Shown: piece after piece, positions 19,836 to 33,000 of the stretch
How the letters are laid out: each line of letters starts with the position of its first letter
Position numbering within the stretch: position 1 is the first letter of the stretch
DNA from: Bicyclus anynana
Taxonomy: Eukaryota; Arthropoda; Insecta; Lepidoptera; Nymphalidae
Assembly (NCBI RefSeq): GCF_947172395.1
Contig: NC_069086.1
Span: forward strand, 1,644,501-1,708,500
Direction of reading: 5' to 3'
DNA length: 64,000 bases
Made by a program: the position numbers and the translations under genes
Notes under the pieces: generated by a model
Seen by the model: the letters and a program-made list of their open reading frames with translations, nothing else
The model's database searches: none
What the model was told of the DNA's origin: nothing

Positions 19836-21348
19836 ATGAAAAGTACACTTGCACGATTCTAAACTATTAGAAAATATAAACGCAGCTGTTTCGCAGCTGT
19901 CAGTGAAAATTAAACACCGATCTCGTATTTTATCTGCAAAGTTGGCTGCAAAGTTATTTCGTTCGGAAATGGCTTTCTAAAATTCTCTCTCGTCTTTAAT
20001 AGACTGCGATAGCCAGACATTTCTTATGTATGACAGTTTGTCAGCTAAGCTAGTAACATAGGTAAGCAGGTATAGTCAGTGGTGTGCACTTCATAGATGC
20101 AAAAACGCACTGCCTTCCCTGAAGTGTCATTACGAACCTGCATTGGAGAAGGAATTTTCCATTTTGTTACCATATTGTACATATTGTGCATATCCTAGTT
20201 AAACACCTTGTCCACGCCGTTGGGTACAATGGTAGCAACAGGTTTCGAGAATCCACATCTTCAATTATTGTCCCGGTATTAAGCGTTTATTTTTCAATAC
20301 TTTCCTACTACAATGTGTGAAAAATATCGAAAAACACAGTCAGAGATAAAACTTTAAGGACCGTATTTATGAACGTGGACTAAGATTTAAAAATTGAATT
20401 TTCTTTAAAAAAAAGTGAATCACTACTGATATGGTTTTCGCTTTACACGGCATAAAGCTAAAATATTATGGCGACTGTAAAACATAATTTTATTAAACAG
20501 ACAACAATATAAGTATAAGAATACGCTTCATACTTGAACGATTGAGGATATCAAGCCTTGAAACGAGTCCACACTCCATAATTGCCTATTGTCAAAGATT
20601 TTATACTGTTACAAGCTGATATGTCACTAACGTGTTAAAACTAAGGCGAATAAAGGTTGCTGATTGTCTTAATGTCATTAAGTCGCATAATAAATAACGA
20701 ATGTTATTTAAATAAATAGTACCTAAATATAGTTTACAGTGTAGAGTTGCGTCTTGAGGAAGTGTAAAAACTATATATTTCAGAGAAATATATAATGTAA
20801 ATAAACAAAAATATTGCATGTGTGCGCTCAGTGTAGTAGCTAAAGTCGGATCACTTTTTGCGGTGATTTTGTAGCGACGTAGCATACCTATAATATAAAG
20901 TATCGTTCACTACCGTACTTAGTAGCATAAACTCAAACTTTTGGCCTTAAAATGAGGCATATCAGGCTATCGCAGGCTCTCGTTCTATAATAGCGCGCCA
21001 CGTCACTTCACTTGAGATAATTTTAATTAAACTCCGTTCAGAAATGTGAAGGGGATGGAAAAGAACGATTATGTTCGTTTAGAAACGGTAAGCACATTCC
21101 AAAATGCGTAGATCATTTCACGTCTTCTTATTAATTCTTTGTTTTCTCAAAAATGTAATTGACGTCATTATGCTCAAATAGAACAGTGTAATTAGTTATA
21201 CGTTTTATCATAAATGAAGTAGATAGCTAGGTATAGTACGTAGCCTATAAGTTGACTTATACGCAGTTACATATTTTCATGATAGCCACGAGTACTAGCC
21301 ACAAACCATAGCAACATTTTGACGACATTAAAACCGCGTACAGTGTGC
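19836..21348. other. Intergenic, nothing recognised
   Basis: AT-rich, with no repeat I can name and no splice-framed exon. The frames on both strands are short and low in complexity. Confidence 0.4.
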
Positions 21349-21519
21349 CTAGTGGGAGTTTTCAATATTTTCATACTGTTACTATCGCGTTGACGTAAAC
21401 GCAAATTTATATGGAAATGAAACAGTTGTGCAATAGTGCCACTAAATGGCGCTGTTTCAAATCCCTAGAAATTCGCGTTTACGTTAACGCGATAGTAACT
21501 GCATCAAACTGCCACTAGA
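21349..21519. mobile_element. Foldback MITE with about 50-bp terminal inverted repeats
   Basis: The left end 'CTAGTGGGAGTTTT' with 'GTTACTATCGCGTTGACG' is mirrored at the right by the complement of 'CTAGTGGCAGTTTGATGCAG' with 'TTACTATCGCGTTAACG'. The centre reads 'GCAATAGTGCCACTAAATGG'. It has no coding capacity, so it is a non-autonomous DNA element. The transposase family is not determined. Confidence 0.8.
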
Positions 21520-22254
21520 CCCCCGATCTTTTCATTATTTAACATCTTTAATGTACTAGGCAACGACGAGCACGCGTTTAACACTTTGATTTACAAAATG
21601 TATACCTAACTACACAAATAAATTAACAAATAAAATGTAAACATTACATCGTGTTTACATTGAGGCAGAGTCAATAAATACAATTGAAAATTTTACGTGC
21701 AATCGTAAATATTCTTTACGTGCCCGAAGACACGAAATAGCGGAAAAAATCTTTTGGTAGATCGCGTCGCATTCAAGTCGCGAGTCACATAAAAACATTC
21801 TTATTTCTCCCCTTATCAAACTGGGAGGTGGTACAAGACATAAACTTTCAAGATAGCCCAACTAATCGAATTTTGTAGGTACCTACTAGGCAGCTACGAC
21901 TAATCGTCGCAACGACGAACATCACACATGTATCTTTCTGGGCTACGTACTCGTATAAAGGTAATTGCCATCCAGCATTTCTGCTGCCTAGTGCAAATAC
22001 AGTAGCTGTGTTCTATCTAAAGGGTGTGATCGTCGGTGTAATAACGGGCACATGAGTGTTGAGGCTTATTGCCTGCGCCTATGGTTGATTGGATACAGAG
22101 CATCATTTTGTAGGATGTGTCGTTTCTTGTCTAAGGCAGTGTTGTGCTGTCTAAAGGCGTTAGTTTCCTATCAGTCTGCTTCGTTCGTCAAAACCTACGG
22201 GTTGGCACCACTTTAAGAACAAGACTAATTGATTAAGATCCATAAATTAAGGAT

Positions 22255-22790
22255 TCTTCATTCAAACTGACGCCGCTACGTAAATCTTAAATAAGGACTG
22301 CTATAAATCCTCTCTTTCTATCTTTAAAAGAAGTTACAATTAGAGTAATTTTTGACAGCATAACTGTAAATATATTAATTTTATTGTAGTTTTTACTTAC
22401 TTGACTATTGTAGATTACTTACTTGACTACGGATAATGTAAAGGTAAAGAATAACTGTGTTGTAGAGGATAGTTAGTCTCTTATAACTTGCGCCGCCACG
22501 AAAATCCTAATCAAAAGGTGTGATGAATTCCGTCTAAGGTAAAAGTAGTTAGAATGTGTTATTTCTACTGACTGAATTATGTAAGTAAAAGTAAATAGTA
22601 TATTTTAGCCACGGGCTACGGGTTTCACCACCATTCAATCATTGTGTTTTAAACCCTTTACAACACAATGATTTTGAACCTGTGGCCTGCGCTTTTGCTT
22701 TTGATTCGGGTAATCGCTTCTAACTTGTACCGCCACGTAAATCGTAATCAAGGGGCGCGATAAATCCCGTCTTATGTGATAGTGGAGCGG
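22255..22790. repeat. Three spaced copies of a 60-70-bp repeat with an intervening stem
   Basis: 'CGCCGCCACGTAAATC'-like blocks followed by 'GCGATAAATCCCGTC'-like text start near 22268, 22491 and 22727, about 225-235 bp apart. Between the second and third lies a stem 'ATCATTGTGTT' / 'AACACAATGAT' (near 22637-22672). There is no open frame. Function and family are unknown. Confidence 0.65.
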
Positions 22791-23614
22791 ATTCAGACGC
22801 GCCCGCGCTCGCCGCTAAAATTCTTATTTATGTCCACGGCGCGGGCACTAACAACAAAGGCGTTTTGAGTTATTCCGGAGATACGTGCCGTTGTATCTGG
22901 AGGGACATTATTTCGTGGCGCTCCAGACTAGAAAGGATTATAGTATAAATGGTGATACAGCTCCTGTGAGCCTCCGGAAGAGACTTTATTTAAGAAATGT
23001 ATTTAAAAGGTATAAAGAAAAACAACTTTTATAATAATATTATGCCTATTCTAGTTGACACCAGGACATACTCTGCGAGGTGTGAAATGCCCTGGAAAAA
23101 GATCCCAGATCAGCAACTAAAAAACTACCCTAAACTACAACAAAACTAAAACTAACGCACATTCCAACGGGTCCAGGAGTAATATTTCTTCTTAATGTTG
23201 AACATTTTTTTAAACGGTCGATTAGTTTTAAAGGTAATTTATAACAGACAAACAACAAGACAATTATTATGTAGGTGTAGAGATATATAACCGGCTAAAA
23301 CTCTCATATATATCGTCGGAGTATTCCCGACTAGTTTCGAACCCATAAGGGGCCATTAGTCATAAGCTTATTCATGCAACACCGCTGGAGCCACTGCAGG
23401 CGGTCATGTAGTTATTATCCGACTTAAAAAAGAAGAAAGTCCTCAGTCCGACGCGTTTTTGTTGCACAAGTTTGAATTGCCTTGTCTCGTTTATTAACCG
23501 AGTCCAAGATATACCGTAGGTACTTACAATACGTCGTTGGTTCAAGATAAGGTTTTCACTTTTTGAGGAATTTCAATGGATTCTTTTTATCTGACTAAAT
23601 AGATAATGTGAAAC
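22791..23614. other. Intergenic, nothing recognised
   Basis: A GC-richer patch (22795-22930, 'ACGCGCCCGCGCTCGCC') precedes AT-rich DNA. I find no exon with convincing splice sites. Confidence 0.35.
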
Positions 23615-23934
23615 CGTGATAGCCCAGCGGATATACCTCTGCCTCCGATTCCGGAGGGTTCGAATCCTCCGAACAAAGGGTTCCGGTTCAAATCCGGTCC
23701 GGGGCATGCACCTCCTACTTTTCAGATGTGTGCATTTTAAGAAATGAAATGTCACATGCGTCAAACGGTGAAGGAAAACATCGTGAGGAAACTAATACAG
23801 ATAACAGATAATTTTCTTAATTCTCTTCGTGTATGAAGTCTGCCAATCCGCATTGGGCCCGCGTGGTGGACTTTTTGCCTAACTCCTCTCATTATGAGAG
23901 GTGAATCAAGCTCAGCAGTGAGCCGAATATGGGT

Positions 23935-24001
<67 letters not shown>

Positions 24002-24035
24002 AATGATGATCTTGATGAATGATGATGATGAGTAT
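23615..24035 (+). mobile_element. SINE-1 copy with duplicated B-box region and expanded (TGA)n tail
   Basis: The head 'GTGATAGCCCAGCGGATA' carries the A box. The B box is present twice (GGTTCGAATCC, then GGTTCAAATCC) because about 28 bp are inserted or duplicated. The body is complete. The tail has about 22 TGA units (23934-24001), then interrupted repeats to about 24032. The serine-rich frame on the other strand is just this microsatellite. Confidence 0.85.
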
Positions 24036-24839
24036 TTTCCATAACTTCAAGGTATTGGCAAGGCCACTTACAGGAGCTGAACCGCATAATTATTTCTTTT
24101 AACTAAAAAAAAACTTTTTATATTTTTATACAAAATAGTTCAAATAATTCTAACTATCATGTAACACACGCGTTTATCTATCCTTGCATTTTAAAATACG
24201 TAATCGTAGTGGTAATAATTAGTTTAAAGCTACTATGCAATCAAGACTTTTTATTATGTTACCGTTTTGGTAATTTAAAGATGACATTTTGAAAAGTCTC
24301 TAAATTGTCATTAAAATAGTCACAAACATAGATGATACAATAAATATTGAGATAGATACGCAACTCTCATTTCGGTTTAAAAAAGTTATGTACCTTGATC
24401 ACTAGATGGCGCATTCTAATTAGATTTATTGACTACCCATAGATGGCGTTCTCTCTACGAATACAATCTATATTTTAGTTGTATGACTATTGCTGTTTGT
24501 TTTCCCTATTTCTTATATAGGAATTATTAATGAAAAAAAAATTAACATAAACATAATATTTACAAAATCACCTATTTCACTGTATAATACTAATGTACCC
24601 AAATATTTAAAATAGCCAAATTTTATAAATATATAGAAATAAGGAAAACAAATTGCAATAATCCTTCAAATATTCAAGGATTTTTAATCAAAGAAAGAAA
24701 AGAAGATTCTTATTATTCAACGATTTATTTTTTCTATTGTGATTATGAAAATATCTTAATGCACTTCAGCAGCCTGATAACATTAGTGCACCAACTATGA
24801 ATATTGACGTTTATGATTATAAATAACTACTGATAACGT
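24036..24839. other. Intergenic, nothing recognised
   Basis: AT-rich DNA. Two 'TAGATGGCG' motifs (24411 and 24461) are common in lepidopteran intergenic DNA. No gene is supported. Confidence 0.4.
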
Positions 24840-24959
24840 CTACACACTGGTCACCTTTAAGAATTCGTAAAATTGCTGGCGACATTTTCGCCACGCCGTT
24901 TCGCGACACACCGGGCCGCCTTCTGAGCATAATTCCGATGGTGGTCGAGCATGTTCCAT
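24840..24959 (-). pseudogene. Fragment resembling the gag start of a Ty3/gypsy-type retrotransposon
   Basis: A short minus-strand frame of 39 codons opens at ATG 24959 in a good context and reads 'MEHARPPSELCSEGG', then 'AWRKCRQQFYEFLK', before TAG at 24842-24840. This N-terminal pattern (acidic-proline start, then W-R-x2-x-x-Q-F) resembles the gag N-terminus of lepidopteran LTR retrotransposons. No LTR, protease or polymerase is visible beside it. It could also be the first exon of a domesticated gene, since a GTGACC follows FLK. Confidence 0.4.
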
Positions 24960-25510
24960 GGTTAATTATTCACTATGCACACCAAATCCACAAGTAATAC
25001 CCACTATAAACACTTATTTGTACCGATTACATCTTATTTTAATATTTTTCGTTCACCACTGTCACCATGTTTTAAATTAAACTCTGATCCCGATTGTGTG
25101 CTGACTTTTTATTGACATAACATAAACATCACTATAGCAACAATAGAAAAAATTCAAAGACAGCTAAACTGTCATATTTGAAACTATATTTTTTTAAACT
25201 TTCATAGTCTGAACAGGAGTGATTTTAATCAAATAATGTGCTTCATGCGTGCCATCTATATTGTGCCTGAGAAAACTTCGCTTAAGTTTTTGTACCGTGA
25301 GCGCTGGAAGGCAGCACTTCATACAAAATATTTTACGTAAGCGAACTGTGTGGAAGTTTCACCCCCATGGTCACAAAACTTCTATCTGTAATTGACAGAG
25401 ATTATTACCTGAAATAATTATTTATTGTATATTTTACTTCTTTCTATTTCTTCTATCTTATTTTGAATTAGCTGGTTTTGTATAAGTGCATGTTTTTTAC
25501 AGCATTTAAT

Positions 25511-27081
25511 ATGGACAATACATTGGGATTTGACGAAAATAAGGGCAGTGTGTCGGAGCTTGGTTGGCACTCTGGCATTGCTTCTTTGGGAGACATCGGC
25601 GAGTCCGAGTCATATTCGTTGCAGCGATTATTGCACCAGAACATAGAAGTCATACCACAGGTATTGTAATAGAAAAACGACTTAAGTCTCATAATTATTG
25701 TCAGACTGTGCCATGTGTGTATTTTGACGGTCTCCGTGGCGCAGTGGTATGCGCGGTGGATTTACAAGACGGAGGTCCTGGGTTCGATCCCCGGTTGGGC
25801 AGATTGAGATTTTCTTAATTTGTCCAGGTCTGGCTGGTGGGAGGCTTCGGCCGTGGCTAGTTACCACCCTACCGGCAAAGAAGTACCGCCAAGCGATTTA
25901 GCGTTCCGGTACGATGCCGTGTAGAAACCGATAGGGATGTGGATTTTCATCCTCCTCCTATAACAAGTTAGCCCGCTTCCATCTTAGACTGCATCATCAC
26001 TTACCATCAGGTGAGATTGTAGTCAAGGGCTAACTTGTAAAGAATATAAAAAAAAAGACTGTGCCCATCTAATTTCGAATAGATCCTATAGCATACAAAC
26101 GTATATATCCGCATCGTTAGTATTGGACGCATCGCATCATACGGATTTATAATTTTACGGTAGATAAATTCGCTGCGATCCATACAATCAGTGCACGCAC
26201 TTGTATGACTTTCTGTACAAAGAATACTACAATCCGTTTGACGCGGTGCATCCGATACGTACACTGCGGGTGTGTGGACGCCTACCATAGGGCAGTAACT
26301 AATAAATAACGGATGAGGATATAGATTTCCCATACAGGATTTTATACCATAACAAGACACACAGCCCAGAATGCGGTTCTGAAATTTGCATTTGCGATTG
26401 TGTAGCGATTGAGATGCTATTGCCAAGATGGTATAATTTATGGTGTAATCCGGGTAAAGCTCAAAAAGGCAAGTACTCAAGGCCGTTAAGCCAGTTGAAC
26501 AAAAAAGAAAACGAGTCGTAAGGAACATTTTAGGGCAATAAGCACACACAATTGGAACAATACTGCGCGTATTTTTAATTGACTTAAAAGTTTTTGAATT
26601 TCAAGAAAAAAAAAGTAACTTTATATTAGGGTATAATGAAAAGATTTGCATTATCAATTTATTTTTCATTGCAGAAAAAAATACACACAGATAGGCCTTT
26701 AATCCCAGCAACAATGATGGAAAAGCTCTGTTTCTACAGGGCGTTTACCTCCTCCTCGAGTAAGATAGAGATGTTGTGCATGCAGCAGAATAATGTGAAC
26801 AGGTATGTAGTACTCTTGATGGTGAGTGAAATTACGCCCCAAGATTTAAACTTATGATAATCTTAATAATCTTATGATATTTAGGAGGAACTCGCAACAC
26901 TGTCGTTAACTTTGGTTCTACGAGACAATGGATTCAATAATATTGTTTAACAGGTTCATTTGGTTTTACGTATCCAACGCACTGTGCAAAAGTCTTCCTA
27001 TGACGTACGTCTACATATTTTTAAGCGCATATGCGCCTGATCATCATTTGTTTGTACCCAAGATGGTGCCTATCAGTTATG
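25511..27081 (+). CDS. SLC6-like gene exons 1-3: N-terminus and TM1-TM2
   Basis: Exon 1 (25511-25660, 50 codons, phase 0) starts 'MDNTLGFDENKG', eight bases after a TTTTTTACAG acceptor, so an upstream non-coding exon is likely. Exon 2 (26675-26802) ends with 'MQQNNVNR' split in phase 2. Exon 3 (26954-27081) continues 'FIWFYVSNALCKSLPMTYVY' and ends in 'KMVPISYG', phase 1, donor GTGAGT. The family normally has a glycine-rich Asn-Gly-Gly-Gly motif in TM1; here it is Asn-Ala-Leu-Cys. A gap of about a dozen residues follows TM1 relative to the usual pattern. Confidence 0.72.
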
Positions 27082-30000
27082 GTGAGTAGGAACTTTGTAT
27101 GGCTTAAATTATTTTTATTTATGAATCTTCTCTAATATTATAAAAGTGAAAGTTACGTTTGCCTATCTATTGGTCTGTTTGTCTGTATATTAGTTTTTCA
27201 CGTCCTAACCACTAAAGCGGATTGATGAAATTATGTATAGAGCTGTTAAATTGGACCTTGAGTTTAATTTAATAAATGCTGCAGCTTGTCCCCAGTATAT
27301 AATATTTTGTCCTAGAAATCTAAAATAAGGTTTAGGTTAATGTTTTTGAATTTTATAATTCTACTTATGATTGTGGGACTACCAATGTGACGACACATGA
27401 AAATAGTTTTATTTTCAGGTGTCGGTATTAATAACCAGTAATATTCCTTTGCTGTTTTGGCTTGATTGTACAATTGCATATCATGAACCTTGGTTTTTTG
27501 AATATCATCATTAAATTTAAATCTTTTGAATGTCCATGATCAAATCAACTTCAAATGATTGAGGATCAATGCGTTTCAAAATATAAAAACTAGTGTTATA
27601 AATTGAGTAATTCTAGTTAAATTCACTGTCGGCTTAGCCATTTCATTGAATGACGGCGTGTAATCAACGACCAAGGTATGAGCCACTCGTAGCCAATTCA
27701 ATCTGATGGTTAAGATACATTATACATTAAAGGTCATATTGCAGGGATAAGTTGGATAAACGTCCTCTGCGCTAGATTCCTTCTCCAAACGAATTCGTAT
27801 AATTTAGGTGATCACATCCATTATGCGTTAAGTGGACTGCTTTTTAGAGCACCTTGGAATAGGTAATGTACATCATATTATAAAACCAAGTCCTACGCCG
27901 AATCTGTCTATTGAAGATAAGCTCAAAAACATGGTTTTATCGCTCACCCCCGATCCCAACGCTGATTGTAGATCTAGACGCCCAAAAAAAGTTCTTTACG
28001 ATCCTGAAATAACGACCGACAATGCTTCTCAGACAATACAAACACAAGCATCTTCGCCGGCGAAGACGCGGTCCCCGATATCTGACGACAACTGGTTTTA
28101 TAACTCCCCCCCATATTTATGGGGAAACCCACAGGGCTTCTTGTATTGGACTATTAACTATCCAGGCGACTTACAGACGGTGAAACTAGTACGGTGTATA
28201 ATGGAATATTCTTCTTTTATAGCCTTACAAAAAAGTTCTCGGCGGCATTAGGTATAATATACTAATATAAGGATGAAAAAGTAATACCTACCGTGATATT
28301 TATGAAAATCGGTGTGGTTGATCTGGACCTTACAATTTGGTGTTGTAAGGGGAGTAATCTCTGGGCCTCTTTTTAATAATAATACTTTGGCATTTTGTAC
28401 TACATACTTATTTGAATAGAATAAAATTGTTTTCCAGGTGTGCTAATAGAAAGACAAATTTAATTATTTCGAATATATCGTATACCTGCGTGGAGTTGGA
28501 AGAGTTCACAGAGTTATTTGTGAATAATACTATTCTATTTTCTAACGGATTCTACGTAAAACCTACGGGAGAACTGTTCACATTATCACACCTTCACTAC
28601 TTCGAGTAAGTAGACGGGTTGCCCCGTTGGTCCAATGGTTAGCCTTTGTAGCTTCGAATCACAAATTCCAGGATTTGAGTCCTGGGGCTATGAGATTTTA
28701 TTTCATGTACGAAATTTTCAGTTAAAATTATCAGTAAAGCCGTCGCCATCCCGGTCATTATTCTTTACATCTGATTTTCTTTTTTAAGTGCCTCCCCATT
28801 TAAGAAAATCAGCTTTCTTTAATGTATGCCAGTTCACTTCTTAACATTATCACTTTAACATTATCGTCTTTAATCCCGCCGACCATTGGACTAGCGTGGT
28901 GTGTCTAAGCTCCATGTCCCCTCTCCTATAAGAAAGAAGGCCCTGTCCTGTGGTCAAAAAAAATAGGCTGATAATGATGGTAATTGAGTATCTCAACAAT
29001 TTCAGTTGGATTTTGATGCCTTGTACAGACAGTTTACGACAGTCATGTCTAATGCTTTTTATTCTCATTTCTGTATGGATCATAACTGCGGCTGTAAGCA
29101 AACAACTTTTCAAACAATATATTTGGAAGGTAAATATATATTAATTAATGAACTCCTTTATTGTACATTATAATTATTAAAAAAACACAGATGAAGAAGT
29201 AGCTTTATGAATTCAATGAATGATATTATTTTAAGCATCTACCTCCCGTTAATCCAATGATTAGCGTATTTGGTTTCGGATCATGGGTTAGTATTTTTGG
29301 TCAAGCTTCGAAATGTTTTTTTTTCTTAAAATCTCGGCGTTATATAAGCTAACACAGGACTCGAACCAAAGACAACATAATCCCAACCCACATACGCTAA
29401 CCACTGGACTAAGGGGAAGTCATTCCATCAATTTTTTTTAATGAATGTTGCAGTTATTGCTCTACACTCAACTGGTGTTGATTGTATTACTGTCCCTGAT
29501 ATTCTGTCACCTAGTTGTGTCTCACGAGGACAGAACAATTCAAGTTATCAAAAGTGCTAGAGAGGTTGAAGAACAACGAAAAATTTTGATGGTAGCTTCA
29601 TATCTATTGTTTTAGGATTTAACGATTTTTAATTAACTTCACCTTTTACTTGGGACAAAATATTTATTAAATGTCCATAATTTGCAAAAACCCATTCATT
29701 TGACGCGTTTAGTAGTTTTGACGACCTCCGTGGCGCAGTGATATGCGCGGTGGATTTACAAGACGAAGGTCCTGGGTTCGATCCCGGCTGGGCCGATTGA
29801 GGTTTTCTTAATTGGTCCAGGTCTGAATGGTGGGAGGCTTCTGCCGTGACTAGTTACTACACTAGTGGCAAATAAGTCCCGCCAAGCAATGTAGCGATCA
29901 GGTACGATGTCGTGTAGAAACCGAAAGGGGTGTGGATTTTCATCCTCCCCCTAACAAGTTAGCCCGCTTCCATCTTAGATTGCATCATCACTTACCATCA

Positions 30001-33000
30001 GGTGAGATCTAACTTGTGAAGAATTAAAAAAAAATATTTGACTCACTGTTGAGCACGAATATCTTCTCAGAATGAGAGGGGGTAAACTAACCTACGCCCT
30101 CTAAATCGAAGACAGAGGTCATATGCACTGGGCTATGACGGCTCATAGTTATCTGTTAAAATATTATTTTTCACTACTCTTGCTCATAAACATTGTCAAA
30201 TTACTTGTTTAGCATGTTATTTTCAGACCGGCGATTTCGATATGTTAGCCGAATCGATGACAGCGCCACCTGTAGCACACATACTGAGCTCTAGAACAAC
30301 AACTGAGGTTTTATATTGTTTTGATACATCAAGGTCTTACAATTAGCTTTTTTATGATAATACTAGGACGCCCGCGACTTCGTCCGCTTTTAGACCTCCT
30401 TAATTCGGCTCTCTCGCAAAATCCGTTCTTAGCAAACGTCTATTAACGAAGAACTACCTCCATGCGAAATATCAACTTTGTATGTCAAGCGTAAGACTTT
30501 TCGCTTATAACTAGCTTACGCCCGCGACTTCCTACCCCTACTTAACACGCTTCTTTTAATATTTTCGCGTGTTTTATATTTGTAATAAATTATCATCTTA
30601 CAAAAATATAACTCAAAACGCGGACGATTTATATTAAAAAAACTACAACTCCTATTTAACCCCTTTTTGGGGGTAGATTTTTACACAATATATTTTACAC
30701 ATACCAACCAATTTTTACAAATGTGACTTGAAAAATTAAAGACTTTTTTTTAAAATATCTTCATTAAACAGAATTTGACATATAAAGATTAAATTATAAT
30801 TATTAAGATTAAATCACGCATGAAGGTAAGCGATGATTAGATGCTGTAAAACGGAAACTGAAAGGGCAGTCCATAATATCTTCATAGTGCTGAAGGGACC
30901 AAACCTCTGATTTTAACACTAAATTTTATGAAATACCTATTCTTTAGTAAACTTTACAACCACAATTACACTAGTAAAACTGAAACTAGGTATAAAATAT
31001 TAGAAAACATGATAAAAAAATTAATATTTATGTTCTACAGATCAAACCTAGTCTAAATAGTGCTGTGATTGTGGTTTCGAATGGAGTGTACTACATTTTT
31101 AAAGGTCTGACATCGTACTTGATGAAGAGATATTGTGAGAGATGGGTCAACGCAACGATCTTATATTGGAATTACGGTAAGAAAGACATGAGATATTTAT
31201 TTAGTTAACTAACACTATGAGCCTCTTAAAAAAGCTATTTTTTTAACGATGTGTGGTAGATTTGTTATAAATATGATAAATTATAATATAAATTGATATA
31301 TAAATTAATTATGACGTTTGCCTTTGAAGAAAACCGTAACATATATTGCAATATTTTAGGAGGTCATGATATCAGCTATCACCTTGTAAAGTATGTCGTA
31401 GTATTTACGGGACACCCTGTATAAAATATTGTAATTTGATTTATAATCAATTTAGATTTTGAATTTTGAAATTCAGGTAGCGGATCTAAATTTTACTTTT
31501 GGCCACTATACTTCGATACCATACCGTATGGTCCAGTTTTGGCTGTAATATTCTTTACTCTCAGCGCAATTGAGGAATACTGCATGTTTGTAAGTACAGC
31601 TGAAATACCTACTGATCATCATCATCATCATTATCATATCCGGCTCACTGCTGAGCTCGAGTCTCCTCCAGAATAAGAGGGGTTAGGTTAGTCCACTACG
31701 CTGGCCTAATGCGGATTCACACACGCAGATAATTCGGAAAATTCTCTGGTATGTAGGATTCTCACGATGTTTTCCTTCACTGTTTGAGACACGTGATATT
31801 TAATTACTTAAAATGCACACGACTGAAAAGTTGGAAGTGCATACCCCGGACCGGATTCGAACCCACACCCCCCGGAATCGGAAGCAGAGGTCATATCCAC
31901 TGGCTATGACAGTTCACCCTACCGGCCTATCACCTACTGATAATTTTCAAAAATCGCTTTTACGTGTCTGTGCATAAAGTTTTAAATTCCATATCACATT
32001 CATTTGATTTTTCCAAAAAATGTTTTAAAACCTCTTCTATTACTAACTTCCTATACGTCTGCGATTCGTAGACATGAAATTTCGTTATTTTCGGATATTA
32101 TTTCTGTGCTTTTATTGTTAATCTAAGGATTGTCTAGATGTAACAATTTCATAACTAAGCCCTGGTACGAGTTTAAAATAATCTTTTTCCAAAAACCACT
32201 CCAAAATCTGTTTCTTTTGGCTTTTGGATTTTAATGATTTTGCACTTTTCCTAAAATAAAATAAGATTTTGATAACTAATACACTTAATTTGTAATATTA
32301 GCTGCAAGTAAATTGCAAATACGAAAATGAGCCATTGTTTATATTTTCAGGTCATCAGTTTTCAGTGTCTGATAGAAATGATCCAATATGAGTGGCTTTG
32401 GCTTAAACCTTGGCTCGCGAAAAGCATCTTAGTAATTCTTGCTGTCACAGAAAACATATTGGTGCTAACTTACGAAATTTCTGAGGTACACCTTCCCTAC
32501 CCCTACCTCACCCATACCCCACCCCTGTGCCGAGGGGTTACGAGGCGTACCCCCTCTAAGCGTTGAAATGGAAGAGGTACACTCACACATCGAAAGTCGT
32601 CGTCATCAACCCATATTCGGCTCACTGCTGAGCTCGAGTCTCCTCTCAGAATGAGAGGGGTAAGGCTAATAGTCCACCACGCTGGCCCAATGCGGATTGG
32701 CAGACTTCATACACGCAGAGAATTAAGATAATTCTCGAAATCGATTGAGACACGTGATATTTAATTTCTTAAAATGCACACAACTGAAAAGTTGGAGGTG
32801 CATGCCCCGGACCGGATTCGAACCCACACCCTCCGGAATCGGAGGCAGAGGTCATATCCACAGGGCTATCACGGCTCATATCACGGCTCACGGCACATCG
32901 AAAGTATTAAATATTAATTAATTATATATTCTGTGTCCATACACTACGCAAAACTACTACTAATTTCAGTAATTAAATCACTGATTAAATTTCAACGAGG

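Noticed and set aside
23615..23720. tRNA gene, because A and B boxes are present
   Set aside because: The same head recurs with a constant non-tRNA body and TGA tail in many copies, so it is a SINE. The same holds for SINE-2, -3 and -4 heads.
23761..24087. Serine-rich minus-strand frame of 108 codons
   Set aside because: It is the translation of a SINE tail, (TGA)n read in reverse, plus SINE body.
27419..27510. Phase-0 reading 'VSVLITSNIPLLFWLDCTIA' as the TM3 exon
   Set aside because: It is hydrophobic, but it needs the exon 3 donor to move to a GTGCCT site and loses the conserved Gly-Val-Gly join. Kept only as an alternative.
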